Notes: generated by a model not told the origin, from the letters alone. A DNA stretch of 64,000 nucleotides from Gluconobacter oxydans (GCF_006539685.1 NZ_BJNM01000003.1:124001-188000), one strand, 5' to 3'. Shown: positions 38,249 to 47,990, counted from the first letter of the stretch. Program-made: numbers and translations.

Positions 38249-39514
38249 TTACGCAGACTGCTCGGCGGGTTCGGACTTGCCCTTCCCGTAGACATAGACT
38301 GGCTGGGCCTTGTTTTCCGCCACGTCCCGGTTGATGACGACTTCTTCCACGCCTTCAAGTCCGGGAAGGTCGAACATCGTACCAAGCAGGATGCTTTCCA
38401 GGATCGAACGCAGGCCACGCGCACCGGTCTTGCGCTCGATGGCGCGTTTGGCGATCGCTGCCAGGGCATCTTCCGTGAAGGTCAGCTTGACGCCTTCCAT
38501 CTCGAAGAGACGGCCATACTGCTTGATCAGCGCGTTCTTGGGCTTGCTGAGGATCTGGATCAGTGCGGATTCATCCAGATCGTTCAGCGCCGCTATGACC
38601 GGGAGACGCCCAATGAATTCGGGGATGAGGCCGAACTTCAGCAGATCTTCCGGCTCCACGCTCTGCAGGATCGCACCAAGACGACGCTCGTCATCAGAAC
38701 GCACATCTGCACCGAAGCCGATGCCCGATCCCTTGCCACGCGCCGAAATGATCTTGTCCAGACCGGCAAAGGCGCCACCACAGATGAAGAGCATGTTGGT
38801 CGTGTCGACCTGCAGGAACTCCTGCTGCGGATGCTTGCGGCCACCCTGCGGCGGCACGGAAGCCACGGTGCCTTCCATGAGCTTCAGCAGGGCCTGCTGC
38901 ACGCCCTCGCCCGAGACATCACGCGTGATGGACGGGTTGTCGGACTTGCGGGAAATCTTGTCGATCTCGTCGATATAGACGATACCGCGCTGGGCCCGAT
39001 CGACATTGTAGTCGGCGGACTGGAGCAGCTTGAGGATGATGTTCTCCACGTCCTCGCCGACATAGCCGGCTTCGGTCAGGGTCGTGGCATCGGCCATCGT
39101 GAAGGGAACGTCCAGGATACGGGCCAGCGTCTGGGCAAGCAGGGTCTTGCCCGAACCCGTCGGGCCGATCAGCAGGATGTTGGACTTCGCAATCTCGATG
39201 TCGCTGCTCTTCGCGGCATGGGCGAGGCGCTTGTAGTGGTTGTGAACCGCCACGGAGAGCGCACGCTTGGCCTCGAACTGACCGATCACGTAATCGTCAA
39301 GGACCTTGCAGATTTCCTTGGGGGTCGGAACACCGTCGCGGGACTTCACGAGATGGGTCTTGTGCTCTTCACGGATGATATCCATGCAGAGCTCGACGCA
39401 TTCATCGCAGATGAAGACCGTGGGACCAGCAATCAGTTTGCGGACTTCGTGCTGGGATTTCCCACAGAACGAGCAATACAGGGTGTTCTTGGAATCGCCG
39501 GATTTGTTGCTCAT
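38249..39514 (-). CDS. clpX: ATP-dependent Clp protease ATP-binding subunit ClpX
   Basis: ClpX unfolds substrates and feeds them into ClpP. The 421-residue protein has the N-terminal zinc-binding domain (YCSFCGKSQ...[10 protein letters not shown]), Walker [13 protein letters not shown], Walker [11 protein letters not shown], the [11 protein letters not shown] loop, the pore loop GYVGEDVEN and the IGF-type ClpP-docking loop, here as [11 protein letters not shown] nearby. The ATG at 39514 follows AAGGGAA; an 8-codon upstream extension is less likely. Confidence 0.96.
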   Translation of the reverse strand: MSNKSGDSKNTLYCSFCGKSQHEVRKLIAGPTVFICDECVELCMDIIREEHKTHLVKSRDGVPTPKEICKVLDDYVIGQFEAKRALSVAVHNHYKRLAHAAKSSDIEIAKSNILLIGPTGSGKTLLAQTLARILDVPFTMADATTLTEAGYVGEDVENIILKLLQSADYNVDRAQRGIVYIDEIDKISRKSDNPSITRDVSGEGVQQALLKLMEGTVASVPPQGGRKHPQQEFLQVDTTNMLFICGGAFAGLDKIISARGKGSGIGFGADVRSDDERRLGAILQSVEPEDLLKFGLIPEFIGRLPVIAALNDLDESALIQILSKPKNALIKQYGRLFEMEGVKLTFTEDALAAIAKRAIERKTGARGLRSILESILLGTMFDLPGLEGVEEVVINRDVAENKAQPVYVYGKGKSEPAEQSA

Positions 39515-39637
39515 TGCTGTTCCCTTTCCCTTGCGCACGACCTGACCACATTCACGCAGCAGACATGCGAAAGAACTTTAACTTTAGGCCGAGGTCAGAG
39601 CCTTCGGCAACCCCGGAGCCCAAATGCCCCAAGACAC

Positions 39638-39667
39638 GAAAAGCGGCATATCGGAATGCCGCTTTTC
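39638..39667 (-). terminator. Terminator between clpP and clpX
   Basis: GAAAAGCGGCAT and its exact complement form a 12-bp stem with a 6-base loop; the descending arm ends in TTTTC on either strand. It lies just after the clpP stop. Confidence 0.75.
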
Positions 39668-39710
39668 TGTTCCGGTAAGGAGCATCAGGCTTCTCAGGTC
39701 CGGAAATGCC

Positions 39711-40358
39711 TCAACTCGGGTCGGGCGTGGTCTCATGCGGATTGCGTTCGACGACCTTGTCGATCAGGCCGAATTCGCGGGCCTCATTGGCCGAGAGATA
39801 GCTGTCACGCTCGAGCTTCTGCTCGATCTGCTCCAGCGTCTGGCCGGTATGTTCGCGATAGATCTCGTTCAGCCGCTGACGGATGATGAGGATTTCGCGA
39901 GCCTGGATCTCGATGTCCGAAGCCTGACCCTGCGCACCACCGGAAGGCTGGTGAACCATCACGCGGGCATTCGGAAGGGCGTAGCGATGCCCCTTCTCGC
40001 CACCTGCCAGAAGCAGGGAACCCATGGATGCGGCCTGACCGATGCAGACCGTGCTCACGGGGCAGCGGATGTACTGCATGGTGTCATAGATCGCGAGACC
40101 AGCGGAAACGACACCGCCCGGGCTGTTGATGTAGAACGAGATTTCCTTGGTGGGATTCACGCTCTCCAGATAAAGGAGCTGCGCGCAGATCAGGGACGAA
40201 ACCTGATCGTAGACGGGTCCGGTCAGGAAGATGATGCGCTCCTGAAGGAGACGCGAAAAGATGTCGAAAGAGCGCTCTCCGCGGGCAGTCTGCTCGACCA
40301 CCATCGGCACCAGAGAGTTGCTGAACACCTCGAGGGGATCACGATCCCGAATGGTCAT
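39711..40358 (-). CDS. clpP: ATP-dependent Clp protease proteolytic subunit
   Basis: The 215-residue serine peptidase forms the ClpP barrel. The catalytic serine lies in [14 protein letters not shown] near residue 107, the histidine in [17 protein letters not shown] near 131, and the aspartate in [11 protein letters not shown]. The N-terminal [19 protein letters not shown] is typical. It precedes clpX on the same strand; a hairpin terminator lies between them, and another follows tig upstream. Confidence 0.97.
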   Translation of the reverse strand: MTIRDRDPLEVFSNSLVPMVVEQTARGERSFDIFSRLLQERIIFLTGPVYDQVSSLICAQLLYLESVNPTKEISFYINSPGGVVSAGLAIYDTMQYIRCPVSTVCIGQAASMGSLLLAGGEKGHRYALPNARVMVHQPSGGAQGQASDIEIQAREILIIRQRLNEIYREHTGQTLEQIEQKLERDSYLSANEAREFGLIDKVVERNPHETTPDPS

Positions 40359-40444
40359 GCTGTCTGTTCCTCAATGCCCGATGGGCTTTCTTCTGCTCCC
40401 TAACATGGACCCGACATGCCGTTCCGTCAAAGGGAGCAGGCAGG

Positions 40445-40472
40445 AAAAAACGGGCACCCCGAAGAGTGCCCG
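40445..40472 (-). terminator. Intrinsic terminator of tig
   Basis: On the reverse strand CGGGCAC and GTGCCCG form a 7-bp stem with an 8-base loop followed by six T, 21 bases after the tig stop. Confidence 0.85.
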
Positions 40473-40492
40473 CTGGTTCCCGCGCCGAAAGA

Positions 40493-41824
40493 TCAGAGTT
40501 CGGCGGGCGGGATCTCGGCCAGTTCTTCCGGCGTCACTTCCTTGTCGGTGACGTCGGCCAGCTCGATCAGGTAATCGACGACCTTGTTTTCCAGGATCGG
40601 GCCACGGAGCCCTTCAACAGCCTGCGGGTTCTTGGAGAAGAACTCGAAAACCATCTGTTCCTGGCCCGGATAACGACGGGCTTCCTGCTGCATCGCACCG
40701 AGGAGTTCTTCGCGAGACACCTGGATTTCCTGCTTGCGGCCGATTTCAGCCAGCAGCAGACCCAGCTTCACGCGACGCTCTGCAATGCGACGGTAGTCAG
40801 CCTTGAGGGTCTCTTCGTCCTTGCCGGCATCTTCCTCGTCCAGACGACCGACCTTGCGGTCTTCCTCGACGCGGGCCCAGATCTGGTTAAACTCGGCGTC
40901 AACCATGCTGGACGGAGCTTCGAAGTCCGTCTTCTCGGACAGGGCGTCCAGAAGGTCGCGCTTGATGCGCAGACGCGAAAGCTGCTGGTATTCACCCTCA
41001 GCCTGCTCGGTGATGATCTTGCGGATCTGCTCGAGGTTCTCGAAACCGATCGTCTTGGCAAGCTCGTCATCGATGGCCGGATCAACAGCCTTCTTCAGGG
41101 ACTTCGCCTTGATGTCGAAGGTCACGGCCTTGCCAGCCAGCTCTTCAGCCTGATAGTCGGCCGGGAACGTCACGTTGATGACGCGCTCTTCGCCAGCCTT
41201 CATGCCTTCCATCTGCTCGGCGAAGCCGGGGATGAAGCCTTCGCCGCCGATTTCGACGTTCACGTCGTCAGCGGTGCCACCGTCGAACGGCGTGCCGTCC
41301 AGCTTGCCCACGAAATCGACGCACAGGACATCACCCTTGGCGGCCGGACGGTCTTCTTCGATCGTCTCGAACTTGCGGCTGCGACGGGCGACGTCGTTCA
41401 GAGCCTTGTCGACGGTCTCTTCGCTGACCTTGGCGCCAAGGCGCGTCAGCTTCAGGCCGGACAGGTCGGGAACTTCGATTTCCGGGAGAACTTCGGTCTC
41501 AACCTTGAATTCGAGATCCTTGCCGTCTTCGATGGCGGAAACCACTTCGATCTTCGGCTGCATGGCCGGACGGATCTTCTGCTCTTCGAACAGCTTGGCG
41601 GTCGCGTCGTTGACGGCTTCCTCAAGCAGTTCGGCGTTCACGGACTCGCCATAGCGCTGCTTGACGAGGGAAGCCGGCACCTTGCCCGGACGGAAGCCCG
41701 GAAGCTTGATCGTCTTGGCAACTTCGGCGAGTCGTGCATCGCGGCGGGCCTGCAGGTCGGCAGACGGGACAACGACGGTGAAGGCGCGCTTAAGTCCTTC
41801 GTTGAGCGTGGGCGTAACCTGCAT
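40493..41824 (-). CDS. tig: Trigger factor (ribosome-associated chaperone)
   Basis: Trigger factor binds ribosomal protein L23 and shields nascent chains. The 443-residue protein has the ribosome-binding signature LPGFRPGKVPASLVKQRYG, the PPIase domain with KGDVLCVDFVGKLDGTPFDGG, and a C-terminal helical chaperone domain. The open frame extends upstream into tRNA-Leu, but the family start fits the ATG at 41824 (MQVTPTLNEGLKR). It is followed by clpP and clpX, a classical order. Confidence 0.96.
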   Translation of the reverse strand: MQVTPTLNEGLKRAFTVVVPSADLQARRDARLAEVAKTIKLPGFRPGKVPASLVKQRYGESVNAELLEEAVNDATAKLFEEQKIRPAMQPKIEVVSAIEDGKDLEFKVETEVLPEIEVPDLSGLKLTRLGAKVSEETVDKALNDVARRSRKFETIEEDRPAAKGDVLCVDFVGKLDGTPFDGGTADDVNVEIGGEGFIPGFAEQMEGMKAGEERVINVTFPADYQAEELAGKAVTFDIKAKSLKKAVDPAIDDELAKTIGFENLEQIRKIITEQAEGEYQQLSRLRIKRDLLDALSEKTDFEAPSSMVDAEFNQIWARVEEDRKVGRLDEEDAGKDEETLKADYRRIAERRVKLGLLLAEIGRKQEIQVSREELLGAMQQEARRYPGQEQMVFEFFSKNPQAVEGLRGPILENKVVDYLIELADVTDKEVTPEELAEIPPAEL

Positions 41825-41884
41825 GAGCCAGGCGATCCTCTCGGTCGGTAGGTTGGTCAAATCTCTTTCTCGGGAAGCCGGGCT

Positions 41885-41969
<85 letters not shown>

Positions 41970-42037
41970 AGCGCTCGGCCTCCAGGCTCGTGTTACCGAA
42001 CCTCGGAAGCGCGGCCTTTAGCGCATGAAACGCGACT

Positions 42038-43534
42038 TCACAACAGGGAGCCGGTCGCCTTTTTGTCTCCCGCCTCCCGCGCCAGACGCGTGGCAGTCGC
42101 CCGTGCCGGCCCCAGAGGCAGATCCAGATCCTCGGCCAGGGGCCAGCCACCATGGGCTTTCCCGGCCTCGATTCCGGCTTCCCCGTGCAGCCAGACACCT
42201 GCGCAACAGCCCTCCCAGACGTCCATCCCTGCCGCAAGCAGGGCTGCGATCACACCCGTGAGGGTATCCCCCGAACCCGCTGTCGCCAGAGCGGACGACG
42301 CATGCGTATTGATGGCAAGCCGTCCATCGGGAGCAGCAATGATCGTGTCAGGCCCTTTCATGACGACAACAGCGTTGATGCGCTTTGCGGCCGCCAGCGC
42401 GGCATCCAAACGACTACCTTCGACCGGTCCGAAGAGTTTGCGGAATTCTCCGATATGGGGCGTGACGGCCGCGACCCCTTTCAGCCGCGACAGATCCTGA
42501 GCTCCCCATGCCAGTGCCCCGGCATCCGCCAGTACGATCCGGTCAGCCTTGAGAAGCTGCGGAAGGGTCGCAGCAACTTCGTCTTCAGTCAGGCCGGGAC
42601 CGCAGATCCAGACCTTGCGTCGCGCATCCTCCAGCAATTCGGAAAGCGGCGCATCGTCCACGATCAGGCCGGGATCACCGAGTCGGTAGGCAGGAGCCCC
42701 CTCGCCCGCCGAGATCCGCACAAGACCGGCCCCGCTGCGGCGCGCACCGCGAGCCGAGAGCCGGGTCGCGCCAGGCATTTCAGCCCCACCGCAAAGACTG
42801 ACGACACCACGGCGGTATTTATAGTCCCCGTCCCCCGAAACCGGCAGACTCCACAGACCAGGCTTATTATGCTGCACAACGGGTGTAATGCCGTCCCATG
42901 CCGCGTCAGGCATGCCGATATCGGCGCAGATCACCTCACCACACAGATCAGAACCGGGTTGCAGGACATGCCCGGGACGCGGACGGACAAAGGTGACCGT
43001 AAGCGTACAGTCGCGGGCCTTGCCAAGGATTTCACCCGAGGCTCCGGCCACGCCGCTCGGCATATCGATGGCAACGACCTCCCGGGCGGCCGCAAGAACA
43101 GCCGCAACATCATCCGCAACAGGACGCTTCAGCCCCGAACCGAAAACCGCATCCACGACCAGATCGGCCCCCGCCAGTTCCTCAGCCGTGAACGGCACCA
43201 TGAGGCCGGTCCAGCATGCAGCCATTTCGGCAGCAGGCGTCCCGGGTTTGGGAGCAGCGAGCGCGGCAACGCGGACAGACCACCCCCACCGCGCGAGATT
43301 GCGGGCCACGACATAACCGTCCCCGCCGTTGTTTCCCGGCCCACAGGCAACCGTGACACGACGCGGCGAAAAACGGTTACGGATGACGCGCGCCACGGCC
43401 CATCCGGCATTTTCCATCAGACGTGTGGATGGAAGGATGGCAGCAGCCGCATGATCCATGCGGTCGCTCTCCTCGGGCAACAGCAATGCGAAAGGATGGC
43501 GGGATACAGGGCTGGATATTTCAGGGCTTGGCAT
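42038..43534 (-). CDS. nnr: Bifunctional NAD(P)H-hydrate epimerase / ADP-dependent dehydratase
   Basis: Repairs hydrated NADH and NADPH. The roughly 498-residue protein fuses two domains. The N-terminal epimerase (NnrE, YjeF_N) has ACGPGNNGGDGYVVARNL, DAVFGSGLKRPV and AIDMPSGVAG. The C-terminal dehydratase (NnrD, ribokinase-like) has VTPHIGEFRKLFG, VMKGPDTIIAAPDG and the catalytic TAGSGDTLTGVIAALL. Two starts are possible, ATG 43561 or 43534; AGGAG lies upstream of the second only. It is upstream of tRNA-Leu on the same strand. Confidence 0.93.
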   Translation of the reverse strand: MPSPEISSPVSRHPFALLLPEESDRMDHAAAAILPSTRLMENAGWAVARVIRNRFSPRRVTVACGPGNNGGDGYVVARNLARWGWSVRVAALAAPKPGTPAAEMAACWTGLMVPFTAEELAGADLVVDAVFGSGLKRPVADDVAAVLAAAREVVAIDMPSGVAGASGEILGKARDCTLTVTFVRPRPGHVLQPGSDLCGEVICADIGMPDAAWDGITPVVQHNKPGLWSLPVSGDGDYKYRRGVVSLCGGAEMPGATRLSARGARRSGAGLVRISAGEGAPAYRLGDPGLIVDDAPLSELLEDARRKVWICGPGLTEDEVAATLPQLLKADRIVLADAGALAWGAQDLSRLKGVAAVTPHIGEFRKLFGPVEGSRLDAALAAAKRINAVVVMKGPDTIIAAPDGRLAINTHASSALATAGSGDTLTGVIAALLAAGMDVWEGCCAGVWLHGEAGIEAGKAHGGWPLAEDLDLPLGPARATATRLAREAGDKKATGSLL

Positions 43535-43714
43535 CTCGGGGCGTTCTCCTGCTGGACTCATGACAGCAAAGCATGACCGGCTGTTGCGTTGCCTCTTTCG
43601 GGGTCCCTCAATTCCGCTTCCCTCTGGCGCTGAGGGGCTTGCGTCGGGTATTCAGGGAAATGCTTCGGGAATGTTCTTCCCCCTTTTTTCCATTTTCAAC
43701 CATGACGAGGATCA

Positions 43715-44167
43715 ATGACAGGGTCGATCATCTGGAGCCTCGTGCTCGCAATCCATCTGCTGTGCATGACCTACTGGGTCGGCGGCTCGATCTATTCGAC
43801 GCTCGTTGTCCGCTCCACGGTCGGACTGCTGGATCCGGGCCCGCGTAACTCCGTCCTGCTTCAGGGTTACACGCGCTTTTTCCGCGGCCTCTATCAGGTC
43901 GTCCCGTTCTCGCTGCTGAGCGGCTGGGGCCTGATTTTCCATGAAGGCGGATTTGCAGCCGTGCCCTGGCCGGTCAATGCGATGCAGCTTCTGGGCCTCG
44001 CCATGGCGGTCATTTTCATTCTGACCGTTCAGGGCCCCTTCCGCCGGGCCCGACGCGCCATGCGTCCCCAGCCCGCGCTGTTCGACACCCTGCGCAGCCG
44101 TACCGCCATGATGGCGGGACTGGGTGTCCTGACCATTCTTGTCGCCGCAATGGCACGCGGCATCTGA
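43715..44167 (+). CDS. CopD-like small integral membrane protein
   Basis: The 150-residue product has four predicted membrane helices: IIWSLVLAIHLLCMTYWVGG, a helix around VVPFSLLSGWGLIF, MQLLGLAMAVIFILTVQ, and MMAGLGVLTILVAAMA. HLLCMTYWVGGSIYSTLV resembles the first helix of CopD/copper-resistance-D-like and related heme-binding membrane proteins, with His and Trp in the expected places. No function can be assigned. GAGG is nine bases upstream of the ATG. It lies alone between nnr (divergent) and the helicase gene. Confidence 0.75.
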   Translation: MTGSIIWSLVLAIHLLCMTYWVGGSIYSTLVVRSTVGLLDPGPRNSVLLQGYTRFFRGLYQVVPFSLLSGWGLIFHEGGFAAVPWPVNAMQLLGLAMAVIFILTVQGPFRRARRAMRPQPALFDTLRSRTAMMAGLGVLTILVAAMARGI

Positions 44168-44175
44168 AATCGTAT

Positions 44176-44204
44176 GCGATACGGCGCCAAAAGGGCCGTA
44201 TCGC
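44176..44204 (+). terminator. Hairpin after the CopD-like gene
   Basis: GCGATACGGC and its exact complement form a 10-bp stem; two more G-C pairs inside leave an AAAA loop and one bulged G. It lies nine bases after the stop codon. The following T-run is poor, so termination efficiency is uncertain. Confidence 0.5.
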
Positions 44205-44323
44205 TTGCCATTCCTGCCATTTATCGATAACGCACCAGTTATAGCTGCGGGCAATTGCCCCGCCCTCAACTCCGGCCCGCATCCATTCGGGTGTGCGCCG
44301 TCAAAGAGAGTCTCGAGAGTCAT

Positions 44324-46672
44324 TTGAGCGCGAAAACGACCTCCGGTCCTTCCAAGCCCCGTACGACTGCAACGCCCAGACGCGGACGCCCCTCTGCTTC
44401 GCGTGCTGCCGCAGCCGCAACTTCCCCGACTGTTGCCGATGAAGGCGAAACGTCTCCGGTAACGGAAACTCCTGCTGCCAAGGCACCGCGTACGCGCCGC
44501 ACGAAGACTGCGGCTCCCGCGACGGAAAAGACGGCGGAAGTGAAGACACCAGCACGCCGGCCCCGCAAGGCAGCCACGCCTGCTGCCGAGTCCGCGACTG
44601 AAAGCGAAGCCCCTGCTCCGAAAACGACAGGACGCCGCAAGAAGGCTGTTACAGAACCGGAAGCAGTGACCGAGCCTGCCGAGGCGGCTGCAGCCGCACC
44701 GGCCCCTCGTCGTCGTCGCTCCACAAAAGCAGCCGAGACCGTGACGGAAGAGGTCGAAGCCGCCCCCAAACGCCGTGGCCGTCCCCGCAAGACGCCGGTT
44801 GTGGAACAGCCCGCCGCCGAAGTCGTGACGGAAGAAACCGTGGAAGCTCCTGCCGCGCCGCGCCGTCGTGGCCGTCCCCGCAAGGTGGATGTCGCAGCTG
44901 CCGCAGAGGCCCCGGTAGAAGCGCCCGTCGAAAAGAAGGCGCGCCCCTCCCGTCGCAAGGCCTCCGCCCCGGTCGTGGAAACCCCGGAACCCGCTGCCGA
45001 AGAAACCCCTGCCGTTCAGGCCGAGCCCACGAAGAGCGAAAAGCCTGTACGGCGCCGCCGCACCAAAGCGGCCACTGCAACACCGGCTGTCGTTGAAGAA
45101 ACCGTTGAGGCACCCGCCGTCGTTGAGACCGTCGTGGTTGCCGAGGACGTGTCCGACAGGCCGCGCTTTGCCGATCTGGGACTGAGCGAGCCGATCATGC
45201 GGGCCATCGAGGAGCTAGGTTATGAACACCCCACTCCCATTCAGGCCCAGGCCATTCCCGAAGTCCTGAAGGGCCATGACGTTCTGGGTGTCGCCCAGAC
45301 CGGAACCGGCAAGACGGCCTCTTTCACGCTGCCGATGCTCCAGAAGCTGGCTGGCTCCCGCGCCCGCGCCCGGATGCCGCGCTCGCTGATCCTGGAGCCC
45401 ACGCGTGAACTGGCATTGCAGGTTGCCGAGAACTTCAAGCTCTACGGTAAATATCTGCGTCTGACCCATGCGCTGCTGATCGGTGGCGAGAGCATGGCCG
45501 AACAGCGTGACGTGCTGAACCGTGGCGTGGATGTACTGATCGCGACTCCGGGCCGCCTGCTCGACCTGTTCGGACGTGGCGGCCTGCTTCTGACGCAGAC
45601 CAGCACGCTCGTGATCGACGAAGCCGACCGCATGCTGGACATGGGCTTCATTCCCGATATCGAAAAAATTGTGGCACTCCTGCCCGCCCATCGCCAGACC
45701 CTGTTCTTCTCCGCCACGATGGCGCCGGAAATCCGCCGTCTGGCCGATGCTTTCCTCCGTCACCCGGTGGAAATCACGGTGTCGCGTCAATCTTCCGTGG
45801 CCACGACGATCGAAGAAGCTCTGGTCATCGTGCCGGAGGACGAGAAGCGTCGCACGCTCAAGAAGCTGCTGCGTCGTGAGAACGTCCAGAGCGCCATCGT
45901 GTTCTGCAATCGCAAGCGCGATGTGGACATGATCCAGCAGTATCTGACCAAGCATGACATCGAAGCCGGACATCTTCACGGAGATCTAGCCCAATCCCTG
46001 CGCTTCTCGACGCTGGAGCGTTTCCGCTCTGGTGAACTGAAGTTCCTGGTATGCTCGGATGTGGCAGCGCGCGGCATCGATATCGGCGGCCTGTCGCATG
46101 TTTTCAATTATGATCTGCCGTTCAACGCGGAAGATTATGTGCATCGCATCGGACGGACCGGTCGTGCAGGCAACGAAGGCCATGCCTTCAGCCTGGCAAC
46201 CCCGCGCGATCGCAGACTGCTGGAAGCCATCGAGACCCTGACAGGCAAGGTAATTGCCCGTCCGGTTCTTGAAGGCATCACGACCGTTGACTGGGCGCCC
46301 GAAGAGGGTGAACGCCGCCCGGCCGAAACCGCGACGCCCGCACCGCAGGACGTGGCGGAAGAAGGAGAGCAGCGTCCCCGCAAGCGCCGTCGTGGCGGTC
46401 GCAAGCGCAATCGTGGCGATCGCGACGAGAGCGAGACCGTTCAGCAGGTTGCTCCCACAGCCGTCGCTTCTGTCGCGGTGATCGAGGCCCCTGTCAGCCA
46501 CCGTTCGGTTGAACTGGCCCCCGCTTTCGAGAACGATGGGCCAAAGACGGGCTTTGGTGGTGATACGCCCGCTTTCATGCTGGTCCCGCGCCGCAGGAAA
46601 GTCACGGTTTCCGGTAGCACCGATCCTGCTGCTCCTGTTCAGCATGATGGGCGCCATTACGGTAATGAATGA
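44324..46672 (+). CDS. DEAD-box RNA helicase with long AT-hook-rich N-terminal arm
   Basis: An RhlE-like helicase of about 782 residues. The core (about 275-660) has FADLGLSEPIMRAIEELGY (Q-motif region), AQTGTGKTASF near 324, PTRELALQ, TPGRLLD, VIDEADRMLDMGF near 432, FFSATM, VFCNRKRDVDMI, ARGIDIGGL and HRIGRTGRAG. Before it lie some 275 residues rich in Ala, Pro, Lys, Arg and Glu with several AT-hook-like cores: RRGRPSAS near 18, RRGRPRKTP near 148, RRGRPRKVD near 181. A basic RKRRRGGRKRNRG patch follows the core. Start is probably TTG 44324; no ATG is available before the arm. Confidence 0.9.
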   Translation: MSAKTTSGPSKPRTTATPRRGRPSASRAAAAATSPTVADEGETSPVTETPAAKAPRTRRTKTAAPATEKTAEVKTPARRPRKAATPAAESATESEAPAPKTTGRRKKAVTEPEAVTEPAEAAAAAPAPRRRRSTKAAETVTEEVEAAPKRRGRPRKTPVVEQPAAEVVTEETVEAPAAPRRRGRPRKVDVAAAAEAPVEAPVEKKARPSRRKASAPVVETPEPAAEETPAVQAEPTKSEKPVRRRRTKAATATPAVVEETVEAPAVVETVVVAEDVSDRPRFADLGLSEPIMRAIEELGYEHPTPIQAQAIPEVLKGHDVLGVAQTGTGKTASFTLPMLQKLAGSRARARMPRSLILEPTRELALQVAENFKLYGKYLRLTHALLIGGESMAEQRDVLNRGVDVLIATPGRLLDLFGRGGLLLTQTSTLVIDEADRMLDMGFIPDIEKIVALLPAHRQTLFFSATMAPEIRRLADAFLRHPVEITVSRQSSVATTIEEALVIVPEDEKRRTLKKLLRRENVQSAIVFCNRKRDVDMIQQYLTKHDIEAGHLHGDLAQSLRFSTLERFRSGELKFLVCSDVAARGIDIGGLSHVFNYDLPFNAEDYVHRIGRTGRAGNEGHAFSLATPRDRRLLEAIETLTGKVIARPVLEGITTVDWAPEEGERRPAETATPAPQDVAEEGEQRPRKRRRGGRKRNRGDRDESETVQQVAPTAVASVAVIEAPVSHRSVELAPAFENDGPKTGFGGDTPAFMLVPRRRKVTVSGSTDPAAPVQHDGRHYGNE

Positions 46673-47990
46673 TACCTTGACCGGGGTTGCAGAACTCCGG
46701 ATTGAAGGACTGGGTGCGGCAGGCGACGGCGTTGCGCATCTTGATGGCCAGACCGTTTTCATCCCGGGCACTCTGCCCGGGGAAGACATCCGGGTCCGCC
46801 TTGCCCCCGCTCATCCCGAACTCATTGACATCGTTCACGCATCCCCCGACCGCGTAACGCCCCCGTGCGACCTGTTTGGCGAATGCGGCGGCTGTGCGTT
46901 GCAGCACCTCTCCCTGCCAGCCCTGCTGGACTGGAAGGCACAGCGCGTCACACAGGCCCTCACGGCAGCGGGTTTCACGGATCTGCCGCCTGCACGGATG
47001 TTCCAGACAACGCCGAAAACCCGGCGCCGCATGGATTTTGCTGTCCAGCGCGTGCCAGGCGGCGTGATCATCGGGCTGCATCGCCGCAATGGCGATCCCG
47101 TGGACATGACGGAATGTCACGTCCTGCATCCCGCGATTTTCGGACTTCTCGCCCCTTTGCGTGAGGTTCTGGGAAGTCTGGGCGCACTGACGGGCCGCGG
47201 GAGCCTGATGGTCAACCTGCTCGACAGCGGGCCTGACCTGACACTGCAGACCCCGGCTCCCCTGACGAGTGCCGACCGCCTCAAGCTGGCAGCCTTTGCC
47301 CGCGAGCATGATCTGTCGCGGATCTCCTGGCAGGATCCGAAAGATCTGGGCATCGAGACGGTGGCCCAGTCCGGCCCGGTCCGGGAAGATTTCGGTGGCG
47401 TGATCGTCTCCCCGCCTCCTTCCGCCTTTCTTCAGGCGACCGCTGATGCCGAGAAGGCCATTGTCACGGCTGTTGTGGACGGATTGCCGTCGCTCAACAA
47501 GAAGGACGTAACGGTCGAACTGTTTGCCGGATGTGGCACCCTGACCTTTCCGATGTCCGAAAAAGGCCGGGTCATGGCCTATGAAGGCAATCTGGGGGCC
47601 GCAAACTGCCTGAAGGCTGCCTCCGGTGGACGCCGCGTTGATGGATTTCATCGGGATCTGGGGCGCCAGCCGCTTCTGCCGCATGATCTGAAATCGACGC
47701 GGGCCGTGGTTCTTGATCCGCCTTACGCGGGTGCGGGCGCACAAACGATGCCTCTGGCCAAGTCGGCCGTGCCGGACATCGTTTATGTAAGCTGCAATCC
47801 GGCCGCGCTTGAAAAAGACGGCAAGGCTCTGTGGAACGCAGGCTTTTCGGTCATCGGCCTGACGATCGTGGACCAGTTCCTGTGGTCCACGGAAGTCGAA
47901 GCCGTGGTCGTGCTGTCACGTGACGTGAAGCGGATCAGACGTGAAAACTCTCGCCGCAGCCGCAACGACCTTTCTCGTTCGGATTCCTGA
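46665..47990 (+). CDS. Fe-S cluster RNA m5U methyltransferase (TrmA/RlmD family)
   Basis: A class I SAM-dependent enzyme that methylates C5 of uridine in 23S rRNA or tRNA. The 441-residue protein has a short TRAM-like N-terminus (ELRIEGLGAAGDGVAHLDG), 4Fe-4S cysteines in CDLFGECGGC (about 67, 73, 76) plus TECHVLHP near 150, the SAM loop ELFAGCGTLTF, LDPPYAGAG, and catalytic cysteine in YVSCNPAAL near 375. The start overlaps the helicase stop by eight bases; ATGs at 46644 and 46647 are alternatives. The last 18 codons run antisense to the end of sufA. Confidence 0.9.
   Translation: MNDTLTGVAELRIEGLGAAGDGVAHLDGQTVFIPGTLPGEDIRVRLAPAHPELIDIVHASPDRVTPPCDLFGECGGCALQHLSLPALLDWKAQRVTQALTAAGFTDLPPARMFQTTPKTRRRMDFAVQRVPGGVIIGLHRRNGDPVDMTECHVLHPAIFGLLAPLREVLGSLGALTGRGSLMVNLLDSGPDLTLQTPAPLTSADRLKLAAFAREHDLSRISWQDPKDLGIETVAQSGPVREDFGGVIVSPPPSAFLQATADAEKAIVTAVVDGLPSLNKKDVTVELFAGCGTLTFPMSEKGRVMAYEGNLGAANCLKAASGGRRVDGFHRDLGRQPLLPHDLKSTRAVVLDPPYAGAGAQTMPLAKSAVPDIVYVSCNPAALEKDGKALWNAGFSVIGLTIVDQFLWSTEVEAVVVLSRDVKRIRRENSRRSRNDLSRSDS

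Noticed and set aside
38171-39886. A long plus-strand open frame across clpX
   Set aside because: Antisense of clpX with no motif; no start signals.
44340-45060. Low-complexity repeats that could be a satellite or CRISPR-like array
   Set aside because: The repetition is at protein level (Ala/Pro/Lys and GRP cores) inside one open frame; DNA units differ in length and sequence.
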